Shown: positions 35,556-44,732, counted from the stretch's first letter. The stretch is 64,000 bases of DNA from Hymenobacter rubidus (GCF_016734815.1 NZ_JAERQF010000002.1:62001-126000), one strand, 5' to 3'. Numbers and translations are program-made. Notes: generated by a model not told the origin, from the sequence alone.

Positions 35556-38500
35556 CTAATGCTTCGCCGTGTCGGCCGGCTCTGCGGGTTTGGGCTTGGC
35601 TTTCGGCTTGCCAAAGAGGCTATTGAAGCCTTTGGCCAGTTGCTCCTTGGCCTTGTTGGCCGCGTCGATGCGCTGCTGCTTTTTGTCGAGCTCGGCCTGG
35701 GCGGCGGCTTCCTCGGCCGTCTGGCCGGCGCGGCGGATGCTGTCTTCCTTGCTTACGGCGCGGGGTTTCACACCCAGCAGGTCGAGGGCTTTTTGCTTGG
35801 CCACGTTTTTCACCAGCGTCTGGCCCTGGGCCTTCATGCTGCCGCTGGTGAGCTTCACCACCGGCGCCTTCACCGTGCCGCCAATGTTGAGGCCCAGCGT
35901 CACGCGGTCGGTGCCCTGAATGTTTTGCACGCCGGTGAGCTGCGTGAGCTTGCCATTGAGCGCGTTGCCGAGCTTGCCGGTGGGCGTGTTGATGGCCGTG
36001 ACGTAGGCCAGCGCGCCGGTGAGGCTGTTCTGGCCACCCAGCGTCATCTTCACGTCGCCAATGGTCAGGTCGAAGGGCTGCACCACGAGGTTGCCATCCA
36101 CCAGGTTGGCCTGGATTTTTTTGTTCACCACCACCAGCGTTTTCAGCTCGGGCAGGGTGGTCAGGCTGGCCACTTTGGTCATTACTTCCGACTGATTGAT
36201 GGCCGCCTTTATCACGTCGAAAATGCCCTTGCCGCTCAGCGTGGCCAGGTTCGGGAACATATCGGGCCCCATCTCGCCGCTCACGTTGAAGGTGGTGCCG
36301 AACACGCCCTCCACCTGGCTGGCCAGCGGCACCAGGGTTTTGATGGTGTTGAACGCCGAAAAGGCCTTCTGAAAGCTCAGGTTGTTGATATTCAGCCCGA
36401 AGTTGAATTTCGGGTGCGCCAGGTTCTTGCTGCTGTAGCTGCCCGTGGTGCCAAAGCTGGCGCCTAGGGTATTAAACGTCAGGTTTTTGAGCGTAGCCGT
36501 TTGGTCGTTCACGGCTACCACGCCCTTGGCATCGGTCAGCTTGAGGTTGTCGTAAGTCACGTTGTCGACGTGACTGTTCAGCACCAGGTCGAAGAACTTC
36601 GGAATCTGCAGCACGCCCTCGGCCTTGGCCGGGGCCTTGCCGCCGGTAGTCGCCACCGTGGGTTTGGCCGATACCTCGTCTACCATCCACTCGTTCACAT
36701 TGAAATTGCGCGAGTTCACCGTCAGGTTGCCTTTTAGCGACTGCCCCGGCGTGAACAAATAGCCCAGGTAGTTGCTGATGGTGCCGGAAGCCGCAAAATC
36801 AGAGCTGCCGGCCACCCCGTTCAGGCTTTGCAGCGCAATCTGGTTGTTGTTGAACGTGGCCGTGCCGCTGCTGATTTTCACGCCCTGCGGCAGGTCTTTG
36901 CTCTTATAGGTCACGTTGCTGGCCCGCACCGTGCCGCTGGCCACCACGTTTTGGTAGCGGCCGGCTTCTACATCGGCCATGTTGCCTTTGGCGGCAATGT
37001 CGCCGGCCACGCGGCCCGTCACGGTCATGCCCTGGAGCGGGAAAATCTTGGTAATCTTGGTCAAATCCACCGTGCCGCGCACGTTGGTATCGAACACCGG
37101 CTTGTCGATGTTGTGGGCCGTGAGGCGGCCTTCCAGCGGCTCGCCTTCCAGCACCATCTTGAACTGAGGCAGGTTGATTTGGGTGTCGTTTACCTGACCC
37201 GTGGTGTTCACCACCGTCCCGCTCAGGTTGATGTTCTCAATCGGAGCCGGGAATTTGGCCGATTTCACGTAGCCGTTGGCGAGACGGATGGCGGCATTCA
37301 CCACCGGCATCTGGGTCTTGGAATACACGCCCTTGGCCGTGCCATCCACAAAAAACTGCCCGCGCATAGCCAGGTCTTTCACCGGATACACCTTCAGGGC
37401 CTCCGCCAGGTTCACGTTGGCTTTCACGCGGCCGTCCACCTTCATGGGGTTCAGCCCGTCTATGGCAATGTTGCCATCCACCGGGTCAGGGCCCAGGTCC
37501 AGATGGAATTGCGGAATATTCACCTTCACGTCGTTGGTCACGCCGGTCGGGTTGTCCACTTTCATTTTCAGGTTGATGTTTTTGGCCTCCCGTGGCAGGT
37601 CCGGGTACTTGAAGCGGCCGTTGGTTACGGTCAGGTTCACGCCGTAGCCGGGCAGCTGCGTCGCCGTTTGCGTGCCCTTCGCGTAGCCATCAAAGGCCAC
37701 CAGCCCGCTGGTTTCAATGTTCTTAAACTTCTCGGTAAACACACCCGGCACCAGGCTGAGCAAGGTTTTGAAATCGGTTTCCAGCGCCTTAAAGGTGAGG
37801 TCGTAGGTAATGTCCGTCGCATTGGGCAAGCCAATGGCACCCGCGAAGCTGAACGGAAAGTCGTTGAGCTTAATCTTGTTGTCCTTGAACGTGTAGAGGT
37901 TCTTATTCAAATCCATGTTCAGCGTCACGTCGGCATCAAGCTGCTTGTCCGTCACGTAGGCCACGCCGCCGTAGGTCATGTCGAGGTCGGCCGCCGTCGT
38001 TTTCGACGTCATGTCGAACACATTGCTGGCGAAGTCGCCGCTGCCGCTGTGGTTCACGCCGCGTGCCTCCATGCGGAAGGGGAGAGTCAGGTCCTCGTAG
38101 CGCAGGTGCGCGTCCGTCAGCTTCCAGCCCTTGATGGCGAGGCTCACCTGGCTGGTATCCTGACCTTTGGCCGCGGCCGCCGAGTCCGAAATCATCACGT
38201 CCCAGTTGGCGCGGCCGCTCTTCAGGCGGCGCAGGCTCAGGTCGGGCCGCTCCAGCTCCACGGTATTAATCTTGATTTCCTGGCCCTTAATGACGGTCAT
38301 CACGTCCAGCCCCACGCGCAGGTTGGGCAGGTAAGCCAGCGTGTCGCGGCTGAACGAGTCGAGTCCAATCACGCGCAATTCCTTAATGTCCAGCGTCAAA
38401 TCCGGGAAGGAGTGGAGCAGGCTCACGCCGATGTTGTTCGGGTCGTACTCCACTTTGGCCCGCACGCGCTGGGCAATCTGCTTGTCGGCCAGCGCCCGCA

Positions 38501-38588
38501 GCTTGTCCTTAAACAGAAAGGGCGCGGCCACCACGGCAGCCACCAACACAACCACAAAAACCAACAGTCCCAACAGTATTTTCCGCAT
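35556..38588 (-). CDS. AsmA-family large inner-membrane-anchored periplasmic protein
   Basis: A 1010-residue protein. One N-terminal transmembrane helix (about residues 4-24, ILLGLLVFVVVLVAAVVAAPFLF split) is followed by GVSLLHSFPDLTLDIKELRVIG, typical for the AsmA N-terminus. Repeated beta strands fill the middle, and the C-terminal AsmA-like part (GEMGPDMFPNLATLSGKG to KLTQLTGV) leads into a charged tail rich in Lys and Ala. AsmA-like proteins are thought to bridge the periplasm and carry phospholipids towards the outer membrane; this role is inferred. The start at 38588 fits a TACCTTTG box at 38625-38632. Confidence 0.9.
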   Translation of the reverse strand: MRKILLGLLVFVVVLVAAVVAAPFLFKDKLRALADKQIAQRVRAKVEYDPNNIGVSLLHSFPDLTLDIKELRVIGLDSFSRDTLAYLPNLRVGLDVMTVIKGQEIKINTVELERPDLSLRRLKSGRANWDVMISDSAAAAKGQDTSQVSLAIKGWKLTDAHLRYEDLTLPFRMEARGVNHSGSGDFASNVFDMTSKTTAADLDMTYGGVAYVTDKQLDADVTLNMDLNKNLYTFKDNKIKLNDFPFSFAGAIGLPNATDITYDLTFKALETDFKTLLSLVPGVFTEKFKNIETSGLVAFDGYAKGTQTATQLPGYGVNLTVTNGRFKYPDLPREAKNINLKMKVDNPTGVTNDVKVNIPQFHLDLGPDPVDGNIAIDGLNPMKVDGRVKANVNLAEALKVYPVKDLAMRGQFFVDGTAKGVYSKTQMPVVNAAIRLANGYVKSAKFPAPIENINLSGTVVNTTGQVNDTQINLPQFKMVLEGEPLEGRLTAHNIDKPVFDTNVRGTVDLTKITKIFPLQGMTVTGRVAGDIAAKGNMADVEAGRYQNVVASGTVRASNVTYKSKDLPQGVKISSGTATFNNNQIALQSLNGVAGSSDFAASGTISNYLGYLFTPGQSLKGNLTVNSRNFNVNEWMVDEVSAKPTVATTGGKAPAKAEGVLQIPKFFDLVLNSHVDNVTYDNLKLTDAKGVVAVNDQTATLKNLTFNTLGASFGTTGSYSSKNLAHPKFNFGLNINNLSFQKAFSAFNTIKTLVPLASQVEGVFGTTFNVSGEMGPDMFPNLATLSGKGIFDVIKAAINQSEVMTKVASLTTLPELKTLVVVNKKIQANLVDGNLVVQPFDLTIGDVKMTLGGQNSLTGALAYVTAINTPTGKLGNALNGKLTQLTGVQNIQGTDRVTLGLNIGGTVKAPVVKLTSGSMKAQGQTLVKNVAKQKALDLLGVKPRAVSKEDSIRRAGQTAEEAAAQAELDKKQQRIDAANKAKEQLAKGFNSLFGKPKAKPKPAEPADTAKH

Positions 38589-38624
38589 AAAACAGGTATT
38601 GAATGAATAGCTGAACCAACCCAA

Positions 38625-38632
38625 CAAAGGTA
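38625..38632 (-). promoter_or_regulatory. -7 promoter box (TACCTTTG) of the AsmA-like gene
   Basis: An exact TAnnTTTG match on the minus strand, 37 bases ahead of the chosen start codon, supporting that start. Confidence 0.65.
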
Positions 38633-38854
38633 AAACCAGGACCGTGCCTGCTTTTGCACCGTCGCAGTCCCAAAACGCATTTCCAGCGTCCCAACCCGCG
38701 CAACGCAGAAGTGCAAACCACCAGAAACGCGGCCGGCTTTCGCTTGATGCTCGTCCGCAAGTTCATCAGCCTGGGAGGCAATCAATAAAATCAAATTTTT
38801 TAGATTGAATAAGTTATAAATATTTTGAAAATTGTTACAAATTGGTTTTTGGTT

Positions 38855-38862
38855 TACCTTTG
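38855..38862 (+). promoter_or_regulatory. -7 promoter box (TACCTTTG) of the OmpA-like gene
   Basis: An exact TAnnTTTG match, with TTG at 38832-38834 twenty bases upstream as a -33 element. The predicted transcript would have a leader of about 185 bases. Confidence 0.65.
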
Positions 38863-38933
38863 GCTTATCAACCAACTAGCTGTTGTTTCTCGGCAATGCA
38901 TCGGTCCGGATAACACCTTGCTATTGGCTACTT

Positions 38934-39017
38934 AGAGCAGTTTCCAGGTTGGTGGATGGAGGTAGAAACGCAACATTTTGTGTCTCTACCTCCATCCACC
39001 AACCTGAAAACTGCTCT
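38934..39017. repeat. Long hairpin in the leader of the OmpA-like gene
   Basis: Arms 38934-38966 and 38985-39017 match at 32 of 33 positions (start AGAGCAGTTT, end AAACTGCTCT) and the loop pairs further. It lies between the predicted promoter and the start codon, ending 36 bases before the ATG. Confidence 0.9.
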
Positions 39018-39053
39018 ATCTACCTCGTCACGATTACAATTTCTCTGTTGACT

Positions 39054-40277
39054 ATGAAGCGTTTTGCCTTTTTGCTGCCGCTGGTATTGCTTAGCCTGCT
39101 GACGAGTGTAGCGCGCTCAGGCGCTGCACAAACGCCCGCCATGAGTCTGATGGGCAGCGTGCAGTCGGAAGAGCGGAAGCCCCTGGCAGGGGCCGCCGTC
39201 ACGGTGGTTCACATGCCTTCGGGCGCCCGGTACGCCGCAGCCTCCGACGCTTCGGGTCGCTTCGTCATTGCCAATCTGCTGGTGGGCGGCCCGTACCTCA
39301 TTCAAGTTGGCGAAGGCGGCTACCGCCCGCAGACGGTTGAAAACATCTTCCTGGAAACCGGAAAAACGGCTAACTTCACCGTTACCCTCAGCAAATTGGG
39401 CAAAACCAAAGCCCGCGACCTCGCCGATAATTCGGCAAATGGCACCACGCTCACCCTGGCTAAGGAAGCAGCCGTGGGTGGCCCCGTGCTGCTCACAACC
39501 AGCACCGCTCCAACCTCGCCCGCTGCGGCTCAGGCCGGTGCTAGGGTGGCGTCGGAAGCGAGTGCTGCCAAAGCAGGGGCTGCCCATTCGACAGCGGGGT
39601 CTTCATCCGGTTTGTCTACTGGTCCGGCTGCGGACCTGCCGGGTGCCGTGGCCTCCGCAACAGCAGTTCCAACGGCTACTGCCCCTCGCTACAAGCGCTA
39701 CAACCGTTACCCCGACCGCAAGCCCGGCACCAAAGTCAGAGTGGCCGACCCCATCGTGCCCGGTCATTTCGACGCCAAAAGCGGAAACTACATCTACGAA
39801 ACCGGCCAGCCTACTGCCCTGAAGCTGGCCAATGGCAGCGTCATTACGGGCGTTGGCATCAATTCGACCGAGAGCTACCTGTACCGGTTTCTGGCCAACC
39901 CCAGCACCCTGGTGGACACCCTGGACCTCACCCAGGGCTGGTACAACTTCGACCGGGTATTCTTCAATCCCGGCAAGGCCACGCTTACGCCGGAGTCCAT
40001 CGGCCAGCTGCGCAACATTGCCACCATCCTGCGGGCCTTTCCCAACGCTTGCATCAAGCTCGGTGGCTACACCGACAGCACCGGGACTTATAAAGTGAAC
40101 CGGCAGCTGAGCGAAGCCCGTGCCCGTACCGCCTGGGCCAGCCTGGTCGAAATGGGCATCAGCCCCAGCCGCCTCGACGCCCGCGGCTACGGTTCCAACT
40201 ACGCCATTGCCGAGAACAACTCCGACGAAGGCCGCGCCAAAAACCGCCGCCTAAGCGTGAAAGTGCTGCAGAAATAA
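39054..40277 (+). CDS. OmpA-family protein with N-terminal carboxypeptidase-regulatory-like domain
   Basis: A 407-residue envelope protein. A signal peptide covers about residues 1-30; a CarboxypepD-regulatory-like beta-sandwich spans about 36-120 (LAGAAVTVVHMPSGARYAA, YLIQVGEGGYRPQT). After an Ala/Ser-rich linker, an OmpA-like domain (about 290-407: VFFNPGKATLTPESIGQL, GYTDSTGTYKVNRQLSEARA, RAKNRRLSVKV) should bind peptidoglycan; the usual NxxLSxxRA motif appears as NRQLSEARA. The next gene encodes PorP/SprF, and in T9SS/gliding systems such OmpA and PorP/SprF pairs work together. The start was set at the signal peptide. Confidence 0.92.
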   Translation: MKRFAFLLPLVLLSLLTSVARSGAAQTPAMSLMGSVQSEERKPLAGAAVTVVHMPSGARYAAASDASGRFVIANLLVGGPYLIQVGEGGYRPQTVENIFLETGKTANFTVTLSKLGKTKARDLADNSANGTTLTLAKEAAVGGPVLLTTSTAPTSPAAAQAGARVASEASAAKAGAAHSTAGSSSGLSTGPAADLPGAVASATAVPTATAPRYKRYNRYPDRKPGTKVRVADPIVPGHFDAKSGNYIYETGQPTALKLANGSVITGVGINSTESYLYRFLANPSTLVDTLDLTQGWYNFDRVFFNPGKATLTPESIGQLRNIATILRAFPNACIKLGGYTDSTGTYKVNRQLSEARARTAWASLVEMGISPSRLDARGYGSNYAIAENNSDEGRAKNRRLSVKVLQK

Positions 40278-40381
40278 GGTCCTGGGCCGCGTCTGGCATA
40301 GCTCTTGCGGCCTGGCAGTGCCTTACCTTCGTCGTTGCCTGCTGCACTAAAACGCCCGGTGGCGGCGTTGTGCGGGTTCCT

Positions 40382-41434
40382 ATGTCAGTGTTTTCTTCTG
40401 CGTTGCGCTTTTCATTCCGGCGGCCGGCTTCAGTAGCGGCCGCGCTGCTGTTGGGTTCCGTGGGGGAAGCACAGGCGCAGGACGTTTTTTTCTCTCAGTC
40501 TTTTGCCACGCGCCTGCACACCAACCCGGCTTTCACGGGCCTGGTCGACGACTACAGCGTCACGCTGAGCTACCGCAACCAGTTTCCCACCCTGTCCGGC
40601 TCGTTCGTCAGCTCGCAGGCCGCTGCTGATTTGCGCCTCAACCAGCCCGGCCAGCACCACGCGCTTGGCCTGCTCATCAACCAGGACCGCGCCGGCGCCG
40701 TGGGCTATACCCGCCTCGAAATCGGCGCCCTCTACGCCTACCACACCCGCCTCACCGAAAAGCTGGCCTTGAGTGGCGGCCTGCGCGCCAGCTACGGCCG
40801 CCAGCGCGTCGGATATGATAATTTCGTGTTCGGCGACCAGATTCAGGAAGATGGCAGCGTGGTCGGCCCTTCGGCCGAATCCCTGGATTTTCCGCCTGTC
40901 AATTACCTCAGCCTGGGCACCGGCGCCGTGCTTTACACCGAGCAAGGCTGGCTGAGCGTGGCCGGCCAGCACCTCAACCAACCCAGCTTGGGCTTCCGCA
41001 CTGAAAGCCAGCTGCCCATTCTGCTCAGCATCTCGGGGGGGTACAAGCTATTTGCCATCAAGCCCGGCCAGGGCGTGGCCAACCGCGAGGTAAGCTACAC
41101 GCCCGTGGCGGCCTACACCCGTCAGGGCGGCTCCCAACGCGTTGAAACCGGCATTTATCTCACCGCATCGCCGGTCACGCTGGGCGCCGTATATCGCAAT
41201 ATTTCCCTGCCCGGCAGCGTTAGGCCGCAGCAGCTGGTAGCGGTGGTGGCCGGTGTGCAGGCCGGCGCCCTGCGCGTGGGCTACAGCTACGACGTGGGCC
41301 TGAGCCAGCTAAGCTCCGAGCTGGGCGGGGCCCACGAAGTGACCCTGGCCTTGCGGGCATTTGACCGATTAGAAAATGCGCATCGCCGTCTAAAAAGACG
41401 GGTTTACCCAAAAGCCCCTTGTCCGGCATTTTAA
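40382..41434 (+). CDS. PorP/SprF-family type IX secretion membrane protein
   Basis: A 350-residue outer membrane beta-barrel protein. A signal peptide ends near GEAQAQ; the mature N-terminus DVFFSQSFATRLHTNPAFTG is the hallmark of PorP/SprF proteins (usually hFsQ...NPA..G), and the strands GLLINQDRAGAVGYT and GYKLFAI fit as well. PorP/SprF proteins help T9SS export and anchoring of individual substrates such as adhesins. A GTG twelve bases upstream is possible. It is followed by GldJ, forming an envelope/motility cluster with the OmpA gene. Confidence 0.92.
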   Translation: MSVFSSALRFSFRRPASVAAALLLGSVGEAQAQDVFFSQSFATRLHTNPAFTGLVDDYSVTLSYRNQFPTLSGSFVSSQAAADLRLNQPGQHHALGLLINQDRAGAVGYTRLEIGALYAYHTRLTEKLALSGGLRASYGRQRVGYDNFVFGDQIQEDGSVVGPSAESLDFPPVNYLSLGTGAVLYTEQGWLSVAGQHLNQPSLGFRTESQLPILLSISGGYKLFAIKPGQGVANREVSYTPVAAYTRQGGSQRVETGIYLTASPVTLGAVYRNISLPGSVRPQQLVAVVAGVQAGALRVGYSYDVGLSQLSSELGGAHEVTLALRAFDRLENAHRRLKRRVYPKAPCPAF

Positions 41435-41502
41435 TTTTTTGTATTATTGCGTCCTAATTACCTTAGATAACTCTTCAGCCCTCATACTTTTTTAACTTTG
41501 TT

Positions 41503-42798
41503 ATGAAATTAACTCATTATCTACGCTTAGCCACGCTGGGTCTTGTGGTGCTGGCAAGCTGCGGCAAGAAAGGCCCGCCAACGGCCTCTAAACCGGGCAA
41601 ATATTCCTCTACGACGGGTATTGAGTACAACACCGAGAAGGGCATGGCCGTGGCCAACTTCAAGAAAATCCCCGAAGGCCCCGGTCTGGTGTTTATCGAA
41701 GGCGGCCGCACGGTGCTGGGCTCGCAGGAAGAAGACGTAACGATGACGCACGACAACATCGAGCGCACCGTGACCATTGCCTCGTTCTACATGGACATGA
41801 CCGAGGTGGCCAACATTCACTGGCTCGAATACCTGCACTTTATCCGCACCGACTCAGCCGAAGAATTTTATAAGTCGGCCCTGCCCGATACCACGGTGTG
41901 GGCGCGCGACCTGTCGTTCAACGACCCCTACGTGACTTACTACCTGCGTTACCCCGGCTTCCGCTACTTCCCCGTGGTGGGCGTGAGCTGGCTGCAGGCC
42001 GACGACTATTGCACCTGGCGTACCGCCAAAGTAAACGAGCGCCTCGCCGCCGGTGGCGACAGCAAGTCGGGCAAAGGTGGCCTGTTTGGCAAGAAAAAAT
42101 CCAAAGGTGCCGCTGAAGGCGCCGCCGCCGAAGGCACCATGGGTACTGCCGGTGCACTGGGCAACGGCAAAAGCTCAACCTCCATCGAAAACGGCAACAC
42201 GCTGCCCAACTACCGCCTCCCCACCGAGGCAGAGTGGGAATACGCCGCCCAGGCCCTCATCGGCACCCAGGAAGTGGGCAACGAAAACCAGGAAGAGAAG
42301 CGCATTTACCCCTGGGATGGCAAATCGACCCGCAACTCGTACGGCGGCAAAATGGGCCAGTTCCTGGCGAACTTCAAGCGCGGCCGCGGTGACTACGCCG
42401 GTATTGCCGGCAGCCTGAACGACGGTGCTATGATTACGGAGTACATCTACTCGTACCCGCCGAATGACTACGGCCTCTACAACATGGCCGGTAACGTGAA
42501 CGAGTGGGTACAGGACGTGTACCGCCCCCTGTCGTTCCAGGACGTAGAAGACCTGAACCCCTTCCGCCGCAACGGCGTGGGTGACCCCGCCGACAAGTAC
42601 GACAAAAACCCCAACGCCGCCGGCCGTGGCGGTTACCAGTCGCTGATTGACGACCACGTGCGCGTGTACAAAGGCGGTTCGTGGCGCGATGTGGCCTACT
42701 GGCTCTCGCCCGGCACCCGCCGCTTCATGGCCGAAGATTCTTCGACGGCTACCATCGGTTTCCGTTGCGCCATGATTAACGCTGGCTCGAACAAGTAA
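41503..42798 (+). CDS. gldJ: Gliding motility lipoprotein GldJ
   Basis: A 431-residue lipoprotein (lipobox VLASC, Cys20) with an FGE-sulfatase (SUMF1-like) fold: PGLVFIEGGRTVLGSQEEDV, VASFYMDMTEVANI (as IASFYMDMTEVANIHWLEY split), RYFPVVGVSWLQADDYCTWR, LPTEAEWEYAAQ, YNMAGNVNEWVQDVYR and the end TIGFRCAMINAG. The MTEVxNxxWLEYL and SPDTxVW-type segments point to GldJ more than GldK. GldJ stabilises GldK and is needed for T9SS and gliding in Flavobacterium. A Gly/Ala/Lys-rich insert lies at about 185-225. It is shorter than the about 560 residues of the Flavobacterium protein. Confidence 0.9.
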   Translation: MKLTHYLRLATLGLVVLASCGKKGPPTASKPGKYSSTTGIEYNTEKGMAVANFKKIPEGPGLVFIEGGRTVLGSQEEDVTMTHDNIERTVTIASFYMDMTEVANIHWLEYLHFIRTDSAEEFYKSALPDTTVWARDLSFNDPYVTYYLRYPGFRYFPVVGVSWLQADDYCTWRTAKVNERLAAGGDSKSGKGGLFGKKKSKGAAEGAAAEGTMGTAGALGNGKSSTSIENGNTLPNYRLPTEAEWEYAAQALIGTQEVGNENQEEKRIYPWDGKSTRNSYGGKMGQFLANFKRGRGDYAGIAGSLNDGAMITEYIYSYPPNDYGLYNMAGNVNEWVQDVYRPLSFQDVEDLNPFRRNGVGDPADKYDKNPNAAGRGGYQSLIDDHVRVYKGGSWRDVAYWLSPGTRRFMAEDSSTATIGFRCAMINAGSNK

Positions 42799-42814
42799 GC
42801 CGATTCTTCAAGCG

Positions 42815-42855
42815 AATAAAAAGGCCGCTCCTGAATAAGGAGCGGCCTTTTTATT
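42815..42855. terminator. Bidirectional terminator, perfect 18-bp stem
   Basis: Arms 42815-42832 and 42838-42855 (AAGGCCGCTCCT type) with a five-base loop, flanked by A- and T-runs, between the convergent gldJ and comF genes. Confidence 0.92.
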
Positions 42856-42871
42856 TTGGATGTTTTGAATT

Positions 42872-43573
42872 TTAACGGTCGGCGCAGGCAATGGTGGCAA
42901 TACTTACCTCGGCAGCTCCTGCCGCCAGCAGCACCGCGCCGCAGGCCTCCAGGGTAGCCCCAGTGGTCAGCACATCATCCACAATCAGAATGCGGCGGCC
43001 TGCGACATGGGCAGGGTTTTCGACCTCGAACACGGTGGCCACGTTTTCCCAACGCTCAGCGCGGTTCTTCTTGGTTTGCGTTTTGGTGTTGGTGGTGCGG
43101 CGCAGGGCGGTGTTGCTGGCGGGCACTTTCAAGCCCTCCGAAAGGCCGGTAGCAAAGGCGGCAGCCTGGTTGTAGCCGCGCTTGGCCAGCTTGCGCGGGT
43201 GCAGCGGCACGGGCACGATGAGGTCGAAATCGGCCGCTATTCCGGCGGCGAATAATTCAGTTCCATAGAGTTGGCCAAGGGCGGTGCCCACGTCGCGCTG
43301 GCCTTGGTACTTGAGCTCGTGGAGCAGGTGTTGCACCCGGCCGTGACGTATGAAGCGCAGGTAGCTCAGGGCGTGGCGGATGGGCAACTTGCCCCAGAAG
43401 CGACGGCCCAGCGGGTTTTGGTCGGGTGGCAGGCGGTGGAAATCGGTATACGGCAACTCGGCCCGGCAGCCGGTGCAGAGGTGGCTTTCGCCCGTCATTA
43501 GCGGCTCCTGGCAGGCCAGACACAGGCGCGGGTAGATGAGGCCCACAAAATCGGCCCAGAGCGTGCGGAGCAT
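42872..43573 (-). CDS. comF: ComF family protein (phosphoribosyltransferase-like)
   Basis: A 233-residue protein. A double zinc ribbon is visible at the N-terminus (CLACQEPL and HLCTGCRAELPY), and a type I phosphoribosyltransferase domain carries KRGYNQAAAFATGL and the PRPP-binding motif ILIVDDVLTTGATLEAC. In transformable bacteria ComF helps take up single-stranded DNA; in others its role is unsure. It is alone on its strand, with a terminator shared with gldJ. Confidence 0.93.
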   Translation of the reverse strand: MLRTLWADFVGLIYPRLCLACQEPLMTGESHLCTGCRAELPYTDFHRLPPDQNPLGRRFWGKLPIRHALSYLRFIRHGRVQHLLHELKYQGQRDVGTALGQLYGTELFAAGIAADFDLIVPVPLHPRKLAKRGYNQAAAFATGLSEGLKVPASNTALRRTTNTKTQTKKNRAERWENVATVFEVENPAHVAGRRILIVDDVLTTGATLEACGAVLLAAGAAEVSIATIACADR

Positions 43574-43654
43574 GAGCGGTAGAAATGGGAGCGAGGTTTA
43601 GGAGTAATTTTGAAGAAGCAATGTAGCCAAAATTCGTGGTCATTCCCCCTAATT

Positions 43655-43765
43655 ACGTCATGCTGAGCGCAGTCGAAGCATCTCGCTCGGAGAAGTAATC
43701 ATATTCGTTGAACGATTGGTTTACTGCTGCAGGCGAGATGCCTCGGCTGCGCCCGGCATGACCGT
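43655..43765. repeat. Intergenic palindrome, family 2 (imperfect 32-bp arms)
   Basis: Arms about 43655-43686 and 43733-43765; the right arm differs by several bases (CTCGGCTGCGCCCGGC), making it one of the more degraded copies. It lies in a divergent gap. Confidence 0.88.
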
Positions 43766-43792
43766 GCTTTTCTCTTAGCTAATTCCCTAAAA

Positions 43793-44206
43793 ATGTCCCA
43801 AGTAACCGAATTCAACGAGTACCGCCAGCGCATGAATGCCACCATCATGGCGGCCGATAACAAGGTCATCAAGCGGTTTTTCAACCTCGACACCAACACC
43901 TACGCAGCCGGCGCGCTCGACGTGAAAACCAAGGAAATGCTGGGCCTGGCCTGCTCCATGGTGCTGCGCTGCGACGACTGCATCAAGTACCACGTGGGCA
44001 AATGCTTCGAGGAAAAGCTCACCGACGAGGAGATTTACGAGGTGTTTGCCATTGCCAACATCATCGGCGGCAGCATCGTGATTCCGCACTTCCGCCGGGC
44101 GGTGGAATACTGGGAAATCCTGAAATCGGAAGCCGGCGCCGGCGCCCACGACGGCGCCGCCCTGGCTGCCCACAAAGCCGAACACGACGGCCAGCCCGCC
44201 GCATGA
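43793..44206 (+). CDS. Carboxymuconolactone decarboxylase/AhpD-family protein
   Basis: A 137-residue all-helical protein. The active-site segment VLRCDDCIKYHVGKCFE has the AhpD-type CxxC followed by H four residues after the second Cys, a thiol-disulfide centre. Such proteins reduce peroxiredoxins or act as small hydroperoxide reductases. It overlaps the next gene by four bases (ATGA), so the two are co-translated. Confidence 0.9.
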   Translation: MSQVTEFNEYRQRMNATIMAADNKVIKRFFNLDTNTYAAGALDVKTKEMLGLACSMVLRCDDCIKYHVGKCFEEKLTDEEIYEVFAIANIIGGSIVIPHFRRAVEYWEILKSEAGAGAHDGAALAAHKAEHDGQPAA

Positions 44207-44595
44207 GCGAGGACCTGAACCACGCCGCCCCAGCCGAACACCCCGAGGCCGAAGCCGACTTCGATGCCCGCTGGGAAACCCTGATGGTGGAGATGCAGGA
44301 GCGTTTCGGCAAGCGGCCGGACCTGAACGCGCTGCTGCTGCTCATCGGCATTCAGGAGCTGAACCAGGGCCTGACCACCTTCACCAAGGAGCAAAAACAG
44401 GACCTGATGCACATTGCTACCTGCCGGCTGTTCAGCCTGAGCGGCCACTACGAGCAGACGCACGTGGACGAGGACGGCTGGCCTCACTACAAGCTGCTGC
44501 GCCCCGTGCCTTTTGCTAATTTGAAAGAGCAGGAGCGCATGCTGAAGTGGCACATTCTGGAGTATTTCGCGCTGGACCCGGGAGATGACCTATAA
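44203..44595 (+). CDS. Conserved hypothetical protein coupled to the AhpD-like protein
   Basis: A 130-residue soluble protein beginning MSEDLNHAAPAEHPEAEADF; an acidic N-terminus is followed by helical segments RPDLNALLLLIGIQELNQG and KEQKQDLMHIATCRLFSLSGHYE, and LKWHILEYFALDPGDDL at the end. It has no signal or membrane helix. No family name is recalled, but the four-base overlap with the AhpD-like gene points to a shared function. ATG 44203 was chosen for that overlap. Confidence 0.75.
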   Translation: MSEDLNHAAPAEHPEAEADFDARWETLMVEMQERFGKRPDLNALLLLIGIQELNQGLTTFTKEQKQDLMHIATCRLFSLSGHYEQTHVDEDGWPHYKLLRPVPFANLKEQERMLKWHILEYFALDPGDDL

Positions 44596-44603
44596 GCTAT
44601 ATA

Positions 44604-44710
44604 GGCCGTCCTGCTGAGCGCAGTCGAAGCATTTCTACTGCAATAGTAAATCCTGTTAATTGGATTAGTTATGTGGTAGAGATGCTTCGACTGCGCTCAG
44701 CAGGACGGCC
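44604..44710. repeat. Intergenic palindrome, family 2 (35-bp arms)
   Basis: Arms 44604-44638 and 44676-44710, near-perfect with the GGCCGTCCTGCTG variant; loop 37 bases. Confidence 0.94.
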
Positions 44711-44732
44711 TGAGTTTAATTCAGAAAACCAC

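Larger units (their letters stand above)
38589..39053. other. Divergent promoter region between the AsmA-like and OmpA-like genes
   Basis: About 465 bases with no gene. It holds a minus-strand promoter box (38625-38632), an AT-rich stretch (about 38785-38850), a plus-strand promoter box (38855-38862) and a long hairpin (38934-39017). Confidence 0.7.

Noticed and set aside
36828-38606. A 592-codon plus-strand open frame
   Set aside because: It mirrors the AsmA-like gene and is composed of His/Gly/Val-rich sequence with no family match; antisense shadow.
41493-41500. TAACTTTG as the gldJ promoter
   Set aside because: It matches the -7 consensus but ends two bases before the start codon, so the transcript would begin inside the signal-peptide codons; more likely coincidence.
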